Assembly: GCA_030758115.1 (NCBI GenBank)
Contig: JANREX010000085.1
Location: forward strand, 1,655-65,654
Direction: 5' to 3'
DNA from: Paracoccaceae bacterium
Lineage (GTDB): Bacteria; Pseudomonadota; Alphaproteobacteria; Rhodobacterales; Rhodobacteraceae
DNA length: 64,000 nucleotides
The position numbers and the translations under genes were made by a program. The notes beneath the pieces are model-generated. The model did no database searches and was not told where the DNA came from. It worked only from the letters and a program-made list of their open reading frames with translations. Of the stretch, positions 18,948-26,484 are shown one piece after another. How positions within the stretch are numbered: position 1 is the stretch's first letter; the number at the start of each line of letters is the position of its first letter.

Positions 18948-21908
18948 ATGCTGGTCAAACGCAGATCCACGGATGCCAACCGCAGCGGCCTGGCGGCCTT
19001 TGCGCAAAGCGTGTCCGCAAAGCCGGTCGATCGCCGCAGCTTTCTGAGAGCCTCGGGGCTTGCCGTGGGTGGCCTGGCCGCCTTTGGCGCCATCGGTGCC
19101 TCGACGGTGCGCCGCGCCGAAGCGGGCAATACCGATTTCAGCCAGCCGATCGAGGTGAAGACCAACATCTGTACCCATTGCTCGGTCGGTTGCACGGTCA
19201 AGGCCGAAGTGCAGAACGGTGTCTGGGTCGGTCAGGAGCCGGCGTGGAACAGCCCGATCAACCGCGGGACCCATTGCGCCAAGGGCGCATCGGTGCGCGA
19301 ACTGGTGCATGGTGACCGTCGCCTGAAATACCCCATGAAGAAAGAGAACGGCCAGTGGGTGCGCATCTCCTGGGAGCAGGCGATCGACGAAATCGGCGAC
19401 AAGATGCTGGACATCCGCGAGAAGAACGGCGCGGACAGCGCCTATCTGCTGGGGTCGGCCAAGTTCTCGAACGAAGGGGCGTATCTGTTCCGCAAGTTCG
19501 CGGCCTTCTGGGGCACCAACAACGTCGACCACCAGGCGCGTATCTGCCATTCGACGACCGTGGCAGGTGTTGCGAACACCTGGGGCTACGGCGCGATGAC
19601 CAACAGCTACAATGACATCCGCAACGCCAAGACCATCATTTTCATGGGGTCGAACGCGGCAGAGGCGCATCCGGTGTCGCTGCAGCACATCCTGACCGGC
19701 AAGGAAACCAACCGCGCCAATGTCATCGTGATCGACCCGCGTTTCACGCGGACCGCCGCGCATGCCACGGATTACATCCGCATGCGTCCGGGCACGGATA
19801 TCGCCATCATCTGGGGTATCATGTGGCATATCTTCGAGAATGGCTGGCAGGATCAGGATTACATCGACCAGCGTGTCTGGGGCATGGATCAGGTCCGCGA
19901 GGAAGTGAAGAAATACTCGCCCGACGTGGTCGAGCGGATCACCGGCATTCCCGAGGCAGAGCTGAAGCGCGTCGCGCAGACCTTCGCCACGCAGCGCCCC
20001 TCGACCTTCATCTGGTGCATGGGCGGCACGCAGCACACCGTGGGTACGGCCAACGTCCGCACCTATTGCAACCTGCTGCTGGCGACCGGCAACGTCGGTT
20101 CCGACGGCACCGGGGCCAACATCTTCCGCGGCCATTGCAACGTGCAGGGTGCCACGGACTTCGGTCTCGATATCGGGTCGCTGCCTTGCTACTACGGCCT
20201 GTCCGAAGGTGGCTGGAAGCATTGGTCCCGCGTCTGGGGCGTGCCCTACGATTATTTCCAGTCGCGCTTCGACGAAGTGCCGGCCAAGGGCGGGCGCGAT
20301 GCGCGTGACCGCAAGGCCAACATGGAAATGGCGGGCATCCCGTCGACCCGCTGGTTCGATGCGACCACGCTTGATGCGGAAGACGTCGATCAGCGCGACA
20401 ACATCAAGGCGATGATCGTCTTCGGCCATGGCGGCAACACCGTGCCGCGGATGGGCGACAGCCTGAAGGGGATGAACGCGCTTGACCTTCTGGTCGTGGC
20501 CGACCCGCATCCCACCACTTTCGCGGCGCTGCATGACCGGACCGACAACACCTATCTGCTGCCGATCTCGACGCAGTTCGAGTGCAGCGGCAGCCGCACG
20601 GCGTCGAACCGTTCGGTCCAGTGGGGCGAAAAGGTTGTCGATCCGATCTTCGAAAGCGACAACGACTATGCGGTGATCTACCGCCTGGCGACCAAGCTTG
20701 GCTTTGCCGACCAGATGTTCAAGAACTACGAGATGGTTCAGGGCAAGTTCTCGATGGAACCGACCCCGGAATCGATCCTGCGTGAAATCAACAGCGGTGG
20801 CTGGTCGACCGGCTATACCGGACAAAGCCCCGAACGCCTCAAGGCGCATATGGCCAACCAGGACAAGTTCGACCTGGTGACGCTGCGCGCGCCTGCCGAT
20901 GCGGGCGAAGTGGCTGGCGATTACTACGGTCTGCCCTGGCCCTGCTGGGGTACGCCCGAGTTCAAGCATCCGGGGACGCATATCCTTTACAACCCGAACA
21001 TCCCCGTCAAGGACGGTGGCGGCGCGTTCCGCCCGCGCTTCGGTGTGGACCGCGAAGGCGAGACGCTGCTGGCCGAAGGCAGCTATCCGGTCGGATCCGA
21101 GATCCAGGACGGTTATCCGCAGTTCACCTATGGTGTGCTGCAGACGCTGGGCTGGGATGTGGACCTGACGCCGGACGAATTGGCCACGATCCAGCGCATC
21201 GGCGGCAACGATCCCGAAAAGATGGCGGCTGTCAGCTGGTCGACCGACCTGTCCGGCGGCATCCAGCGTGTCGCGATCGAGCATGGCTGCGTGCCCTTCG
21301 GCAACGGCAAGGCCCGCGCCGTGGCGTGGAACCTGCCCGACCCGATCCCGGTGCACCGCGAGCCGATCTATTCGCCGCGTCCCGACCTGGTGGCCGATTA
21401 TCCGACCCGCGACGACGGGCGTCAGTTCCGCGTGCCGAACATCGGCTTCTCGGTTCAGAAATCCGCGGTCGATCGCAAGCTGTCGGAAAGCTTCCCGATC
21501 GTTCTGACCTCCGGTCGTCTGGTCGAATACGAGGGTGGCGGCGAAGAGACCCGCTCGAACCCCTGGCTGGCCGAATTGCAGCAGGACATGTTCGTGGAAA
21601 TCAACCCGGCGGACGCGTCCGCCCGTGGGATCACCGATGGTGGCTGGGTTTGGGTCAACGGTCCCGAAAACGGTAGCAAGGCACGTGTGAAGGCCCTTGT
21701 GACCGAGCGTGTGGCACCGGGCGTGGCATTCATGCCGTTCCACTTTGCCGGGTGGTTCCAGGGTGTCGACCAGCGGGGCAACTATCCCGAGGGTACGGAC
21801 CCGATCGTTCTGGGTGAAAGCGTCAACGCGGTCACATCCTACGGATATGACCCTGTGACGGGTATGCATGAAGGCAAAGTGACCCTTTGCCAGATTTCTG
21901 CGGCATAA
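18948..21908 (+). CDS. fdhA: Formate dehydrogenase alpha (catalytic molybdopterin) subunit, Tat-exported, Cys-type
   Basis: 986 aa; RRSFLRASG Tat signal; CTHCSVGC 4Fe-4S motif; 'HQARICHSTTVAGVANTWGYGAMTNSYNDIRNA' active-site region. Confidence 0.95.
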   Translation: MLVKRRSTDANRSGLAAFAQSVSAKPVDRRSFLRASGLAVGGLAAFGAIGASTVRRAEAGNTDFSQPIEVKTNICTHCSVGCTVKAEVQNGVWVGQEPAWNSPINRGTHCAKGASVRELVHGDRRLKYPMKKENGQWVRISWEQAIDEIGDKMLDIREKNGADSAYLLGSAKFSNEGAYLFRKFAAFWGTNNVDHQARICHSTTVAGVANTWGYGAMTNSYNDIRNAKTIIFMGSNAAEAHPVSLQHILTGKETNRANVIVIDPRFTRTAAHATDYIRMRPGTDIAIIWGIMWHIFENGWQDQDYIDQRVWGMDQVREEVKKYSPDVVERITGIPEAELKRVAQTFATQRPSTFIWCMGGTQHTVGTANVRTYCNLLLATGNVGSDGTGANIFRGHCNVQGATDFGLDIGSLPCYYGLSEGGWKHWSRVWGVPYDYFQSRFDEVPAKGGRDARDRKANMEMAGIPSTRWFDATTLDAEDVDQRDNIKAMIVFGHGGNTVPRMGDSLKGMNALDLLVVADPHPTTFAALHDRTDNTYLLPISTQFECSGSRTASNRSVQWGEKVVDPIFESDNDYAVIYRLATKLGFADQMFKNYEMVQGKFSMEPTPESILREINSGGWSTGYTGQSPERLKAHMANQDKFDLVTLRAPADAGEVAGDYYGLPWPCWGTPEFKHPGTHILYNPNIPVKDGGGAFRPRFGVDREGETLLAEGSYPVGSEIQDGYPQFTYGVLQTLGWDVDLTPDELATIQRIGGNDPEKMAAVSWSTDLSGGIQRVAIEHGCVPFGNGKARAVAWNLPDPIPVHREPIYSPRPDLVADYPTRDDGRQFRVPNIGFSVQKSAVDRKLSESFPIVLTSGRLVEYEGGGEETRSNPWLAELQQDMFVEINPADASARGITDGGWVWVNGPENGSKARVKALVTERVAPGVAFMPFHFAGWFQGVDQRGNYPEGTDPIVLGESVNAVTSYGYDPVTGMHEGKVTLCQISAA

Positions 21909-21923
21909 GGGAGGACAATAAAC

Positions 21924-22520
21924 ATGGCACGTATGAAATTCCTGTGCGACGCAGACCGCTGCATCGAATGCAACGCTTGCGTAACCGCTTGCAAGAACGA
22001 GCATGAGGTTCCGTGGGGCATCAACCGCCGCCGCGTGGTGACCATCAATGATGGTCTGCCGGGCGAGCGTTCGGTCTCGATGGCCTGCATGCACTGCACC
22101 GATGCGCCCTGCGCGGCCGTCTGCCCGGTGGACTGCTTCTACACCACCGATGACGCCGTCGTCCTGCACTCCAAGGACACCTGCATCGGCTGCGGCTATT
22201 GCTTCTACGCCTGCCCCTTCGGCGCGCCGCAATATCCCAAGGTCGGCAACTTCGGCACCCGTGGCAAGATGGACAAGTGCACCTATTGCGCCGGTGGCCC
22301 CGAGGCCGACATGACCGAAGCCGAATATGTCAAATACGGCTCGAACCGTCTGGCGGAAGGCAAGCTGCCGCTCTGCGCCGAGATGTGCTCGACCAAGGCG
22401 CTTCTGGCGGGCGATGGCGATATCATCGCTGAAATCTACAAGGAACGCGTTGTGACGCGGGGCTACGGCTCTGGCGCATGGGGCTGGCGCACCGCTTATG
22501 GCGATGCAATCACTGTCTGA
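21924..22520 (+). CDS. Formate dehydrogenase beta (4Fe-4S ferredoxin) subunit
   Basis: 198 aa; CIECNACVTACKNEHEVPWGINRRRV, CTDAPCAAVCPVDC, CIGCGYCFYACPFGAPQ. Confidence 0.95.
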   Translation: MARMKFLCDADRCIECNACVTACKNEHEVPWGINRRRVVTINDGLPGERSVSMACMHCTDAPCAAVCPVDCFYTTDDAVVLHSKDTCIGCGYCFYACPFGAPQYPKVGNFGTRGKMDKCTYCAGGPEADMTEAEYVKYGSNRLAEGKLPLCAEMCSTKALLAGDGDIIAEIYKERVVTRGYGSGAWGWRTAYGDAITV

Positions 22521-22535
22521 GCGGGAGTAGGGACT

Positions 22536-23561
22536 ATGAACATGAAACATCTCGCACGGCGGATTGCCGCCCTCATGGCAGTTGTCACAGTGCTGGCACT
22601 TGGCGCTGTCACCGCACCGACCGGCGCGCAGGCGCAGCAGGTCAACCCGACCGCGCAATCGGTCACGGAAGACAAGCTTTTCCAGGCGCTGCAAGGCGAT
22701 CAGATGGTGGCCGGGCGTGTCTCGATCCCCGATGACCAGGCCAGCGGCCTGATCAAGCCGGGCAACAAGTCATGGGCCGGCACACATACCGGCACCGTGC
22801 GGTTCCTGTCGATCGCGGCCGTTGTCAGCGCCATCGTCGTTCTGGCGCTGTTCTACATGATCCGTGGCCGGATCATGGTGGATGGCAAGATGTCGGGCAT
22901 CCGCATCCTGCGCTTCACCGCCATCGAACGTTTTGCCCATTGGCTGATGGCGGGGTCCTTCATCGTGCTGGCGCTGACCGGTCTGAACCTTGTTCTGGGC
23001 CGCACAATGCTGCTGCCGCTGCTGGGCGAGGGGGCGTTCTCGACCCTGACCGTCTGGGGCAAGCTGGCGCATAACTACGTGGGGCCCGCCTTCATGCTGG
23101 GTCTGCTGCTGTCCTTCCTGGTCTGGGTCGCGCACAACCTGCCGAACAAGGTCGATGCCGAATGGATCGCGCAGGGTGGCGGTTTGCTGAAGAAGGGTGT
23201 TCATCCCCCGGCGAAGAAGTTCAATGCCGGGCAGAAGGTCATCTTCTGGTCCGTGACCATCGGAGGTGCGGCGCTGTCCTTCACCGGTGTCATGCTGCTG
23301 TTCCCGGCGATGGCCGGTACGCAGGCCGACTGGCAGCTGTTCCAGCTGATCCATGGGATCGTGGCGGCTATCCTGTCCTTCGTGATCATCGCCCATATCT
23401 ATATCGGGTCGATCGGCATGGAAGGCGCGTTCGACGCCATGGGCTCGGGCGAAGTGGATCTGAACTGGGCCAAGGAGCACCATTCCCTCTGGGTCGAGGA
23501 AGTTCAGGCGAAGTCGGGCGACAAGTCGATTTCGACCAAAGGCGCGCATCCCGCCGAATGA
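22536..23561 (+). CDS. Formate dehydrogenase gamma (membrane cytochrome b) subunit
   Basis: 341 aa; 'ILRFTAIERFAHWLMAGSFIVLALTGLNLVLG', 'IHGIVAAILSFVIIAHIYIGSIGMEGAFDAMGSGEVDLNWAKEHHSLW'. Confidence 0.95.
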   Translation: MNMKHLARRIAALMAVVTVLALGAVTAPTGAQAQQVNPTAQSVTEDKLFQALQGDQMVAGRVSIPDDQASGLIKPGNKSWAGTHTGTVRFLSIAAVVSAIVVLALFYMIRGRIMVDGKMSGIRILRFTAIERFAHWLMAGSFIVLALTGLNLVLGRTMLLPLLGEGAFSTLTVWGKLAHNYVGPAFMLGLLLSFLVWVAHNLPNKVDAEWIAQGGGLLKKGVHPPAKKFNAGQKVIFWSVTIGGAALSFTGVMLLFPAMAGTQADWQLFQLIHGIVAAILSFVIIAHIYIGSIGMEGAFDAMGSGEVDLNWAKEHHSLWVEEVQAKSGDKSISTKGAHPAE

Positions 23562-23570
23562 AGAACCATG

Positions 23571-23611
23571 GCGCGTCCGGTCTTCCGCAAAGGGGCCGGG
23601 CGCGCTTTTTT
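23571..23611 (+). terminator. Rho-independent terminator downstream of the fdh gamma subunit
   Basis: gcgcgtccgg tcttccgcaaagggg ccgggcgcgc tttttt: GC stem (one G-U) followed by a T run. Confidence 0.8.
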
Positions 23612-23652
23612 CGCTTGCTTGATGTCACAGGCGTTCACGTCAGAAAGACCGC

Positions 23653-24753
23653 ATGTCAATGGCCGATGATCCGATCCTGTTGGCGGCCCGCGAGGCGCTG
23701 TCAGGGCTGAACATGCCCGATGGAACGCCCTTTCTGGGGGCGTCGCAAGTGTCGGGGCCTGTCGTCGCGAATGGCCGTGTCAACGTCACGATCATGACCA
23801 ATGCGCAGGCCGCGGCCTCGCTTGCCGGGGTCCGGGCCGAGGCCGAGGCCGCGCTGCGCGGCATTCCCGGCGTCGACAGTGCCTTTGTCGTGCTGACCAA
23901 TGAACAAAGCGCCCCGCCGCGCCTGACCACGCCCAAGCCTGCCACGGCACCAAGCGCACCGCCCAAGGTGCTTGCCGGTGTGCGCCATGTGGTTGCGGTT
24001 GCCTCGGGCAAGGGTGGGGTCGGCAAATCCACGACTGCCGTGAACCTTGCGCTGGGTCTGCGCGCCAAGGGGCTGCGGGTCGGCATCCTGGATGCCGATA
24101 TCCACGGCCCCTCGATCCCGACGCTGCTGGCCCTGCACGGGCGGCCCCGGATGGGCAAGGATCGCCGCTTGCTGCCCATGCAATCCAACGGGCTACTGGC
24201 CATGTCGATGGGCATGATGGTGGATGCCGAAACGGCGATGGTCTGGCGCGGGCCGATGGTGATGTCCGCCATCACGCAGATGCTGGCCGATGTGGATTGG
24301 GGCGATCTGGACGTGCTGATCGTCGACATGCCGCCCGGCACTGGCGACGCGCAGCTTGCCATCGCCCAGGGCACCACGCTGGCGGGGGCCGTCATCGTGT
24401 CGACACCGCAGGACCTGGCGCTGGTCGATGCGCGGCGTGGCATCGCGATGTTCCGCAAGGTGGATGTACCGATCATCGGCCTGATCGAGAACATGGCCTA
24501 TTTCACCTGCACCGATTGCGGCAAGCAGCACGCCCTGTTCGGCACCGGCGGCGCCGAGGCCGAGGCGCGCCGCCTGGGCGTGCCCTTCCTGGGGGCGGTG
24601 CCGCTGACCATGGATCTGCGGGCCGCATCCGACAGCGGCCAACCCATTGTCGCCCGAGACCCGGACGGGATGCTGGGGCGGCTATATACCGAGATGGCCG
24701 AGGCGGTCTGGTCCAGTCTGACCGTGCCCGTGCCGGACGTTCTGAATAACTGA
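23653..24753 (+). CDS. Mrp/NBP35-family P-loop ATPase (Fe-S carrier)
   Basis: GKGGVGKSTTAVNLA deviant Walker A, 'CTDCGKQHALFGTGGAE' CxxC. Confidence 0.92.
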   Translation: MSMADDPILLAAREALSGLNMPDGTPFLGASQVSGPVVANGRVNVTIMTNAQAAASLAGVRAEAEAALRGIPGVDSAFVVLTNEQSAPPRLTTPKPATAPSAPPKVLAGVRHVVAVASGKGGVGKSTTAVNLALGLRAKGLRVGILDADIHGPSIPTLLALHGRPRMGKDRRLLPMQSNGLLAMSMGMMVDAETAMVWRGPMVMSAITQMLADVDWGDLDVLIVDMPPGTGDAQLAIAQGTTLAGAVIVSTPQDLALVDARRGIAMFRKVDVPIIGLIENMAYFTCTDCGKQHALFGTGGAEAEARRLGVPFLGAVPLTMDLRAASDSGQPIVARDPDGMLGRLYTEMAEAVWSSLTVPVPDVLNN

Positions 24754-24774
24754 AAACTGCAAGGAGCCTGACCG

Positions 24775-24930
24775 ATGAAATCCTTTCTTATCGCCTGCGT
24801 TGCCATCGTCTGTATCGCCATTGGTGCGGCCAGCGTGCTGGACGGCACCTTCCAGGTCGACAGCACCTCGGCCTTCACCACCGAAGGCGCGCGTGTTTCG
24901 CCCGGCGAGCAGAACCTGATCAGCAACTGA
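24775..24930 (+). CDS. Small exported/membrane-anchored peptide (51 aa)
   Basis: ATG 24775 with 'aaggag' RBS, stop TGA 24928-24930: MKSFLIACVAIVCIAIGAASVLDGTFQVDSTSAFTTEGARVSPGEQNLISN. Too short for the supplied ORF track. Confidence 0.65.
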   Translation: MKSFLIACVAIVCIAIGAASVLDGTFQVDSTSAFTTEGARVSPGEQNLISN

Positions 24931-24954
24931 TCGGGATAAGGGCAGGGGGCCGGA

Positions 24955-26169
24955 ATGCGTCTTGCAGCACTCTGCCTGGCAATTCTTGCGGGTGCCCTGC
25001 CCTTGTCCGCACAGGATCTGCGTGGCCATGGCGGCCCTGTGCGCGCCCTGGTCGCCGATCGCCAGGGGCAGGTGATTTCCGGCTCTTTCGACCGGCGCGC
25101 GATTGTCTGGAACGGGACGGTGGCCACCCAGGTCAGCGGCTTTCACGAAGGCGCGGTGACAGCCGTGCTGCGCTTGCCGGACGGGCGTTTCGCGACCGGC
25201 GGCCAGGATGGCCGCGTGATGATCTGGGGCGCGGGGCCGGAACCGCTTTATTCCGAAACATGGCATCCGTTGCCCGTGGGCGCCCTGGCCGTGCTGGGCG
25301 ATGGCATCGTCTCGGCCGGGTGGGACGGGCGCATCGCCCTGTGGTCCGGTACGGGCATGCCGCGCATGATCGATGGCCATCAGGGGCAGATCACCGGCCT
25401 TGTCACCTATCGTGACGGTTTTGCCAGCGTCGGGGCAGACTTGGTGCTCAAGCTCTGGGGCGCGACGGGCGAGATGATTGCCCAGGTCGCCCTGCCGGGG
25501 CCACCATCGGCGTTGGCGACGGATGGTGCGGCCCTGTTCCTGGCGTCGCCAGACGGGACGCTGCGGATCCTCGACGACAGCGGCACGCTGCGCGAACTGT
25601 CGGTGTCCGCGCGTCCCTTGCTGTCCGTGGCTGTCGGTGAAGGTCGCGTGGCCGTCGGCGGGACCACCGGGGAGGCCTGGCTTGTCGACCCGCAGACCCT
25701 TGCCATCGCACCGGTGATCGCGACAGGTCAAGGCCCGGTCTGGGCGCTGGCCATTGCCGACGGGGTGCTTCTGACGGGCGGGAATGACGGCCTGATCCGG
25801 CGCTGGTCGCTGGATGGCACGGCCCTTGGTGAAGGCGCTGATGTGTCCGATCCCACCTTGACCAACCCGCGCGGTGCGCAGGTGTTCCGCGCCTGCGCCG
25901 TCTGTCACACGCTGACCCCTGACGATGGCGCCCGTGCAGGCCCGACCCTGCACGGTGTCTTCGGGCGTCGCATCGCTTCGCTTCCGGGGTACAGCTACTC
26001 GGAGGCCCTCAAGGACATGGATATCGTCTGGACGGCGCAGACCATATCCGAGCTTTTCGAATTCGGTCCGCATGCCTATACTCCGGGCAGCCGCATGCCG
26101 GATCAGCGCGTGCCCAGCGAAGAAGATCGCCGCGCCCTGATCCAGTTCCTTGAAATCGCAACACGCTAG
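24955..26169 (+). CDS. WD40-repeat beta-propeller fused to C-terminal cytochrome c domain
   Basis: 404 aa; signal peptide, 'LRGHGGPVRALVADRQGQVISGSFDRRAIVWN' repeats; C-terminal 'GAQVFRACAVCHTLTPDDGARAGPTLHGVFGRR' (CxxCH) and 'GSRMPDQRVP'. Confidence 0.9.
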   Translation: MRLAALCLAILAGALPLSAQDLRGHGGPVRALVADRQGQVISGSFDRRAIVWNGTVATQVSGFHEGAVTAVLRLPDGRFATGGQDGRVMIWGAGPEPLYSETWHPLPVGALAVLGDGIVSAGWDGRIALWSGTGMPRMIDGHQGQITGLVTYRDGFASVGADLVLKLWGATGEMIAQVALPGPPSALATDGAALFLASPDGTLRILDDSGTLRELSVSARPLLSVAVGEGRVAVGGTTGEAWLVDPQTLAIAPVIATGQGPVWALAIADGVLLTGGNDGLIRRWSLDGTALGEGADVSDPTLTNPRGAQVFRACAVCHTLTPDDGARAGPTLHGVFGRRIASLPGYSYSEALKDMDIVWTAQTISELFEFGPHAYTPGSRMPDQRVPSEEDRRALIQFLEIATR

Positions 26170-26199
26170 GCGGCGGAGCCGCGTGCCGGAGAAAGCCCC

Positions 26200-26403
26200 A
26201 TGAGCGAAGATTTCAACATGTCCATGCGCAAGTTCCTCAAGCAGGTCGGCGTGACCTCGCAGCAGGCCATCGAAGAGGCCCTGCGCGCGGCCGGTTCCGA
26301 CAAGGTCGCTGGCCAAAGCTTCAAGGCAACGATGGTGCTGAAGATCGAGGGGCTTGATCTTGAGCATCGGATCGAGGGCACGATCAGCGACCGCTCGGAA
26401 TAA
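26200..26403 (+). CDS. DUF6494-like small protein
   Basis: 67 aa; MSEDFNMSMRKFLKQVGVTSQQAIEEALR. Confidence 0.75.
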   Translation: MSEDFNMSMRKFLKQVGVTSQQAIEEALRAAGSDKVAGQSFKATMVLKIEGLDLEHRIEGTISDRSE

Positions 26404-26484
26404 GTCCGCCCATCTATCGCCCCGTCGACTCCTGCCGGAAAGGCTGACACCAGCGCCCCAGACCGTGTCGCGGGTTGATCCCGG

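Noticed and set aside
18585-22694. 1369-aa minus-strand ORF antisense to fdhA/fdhB
   Set aside because: Shadow ORF from high-GC codon bias; the opposite strand has unambiguous FDH subunits and the antisense translation is low-complexity (His/Arg/Gly-rich) with no family motif.
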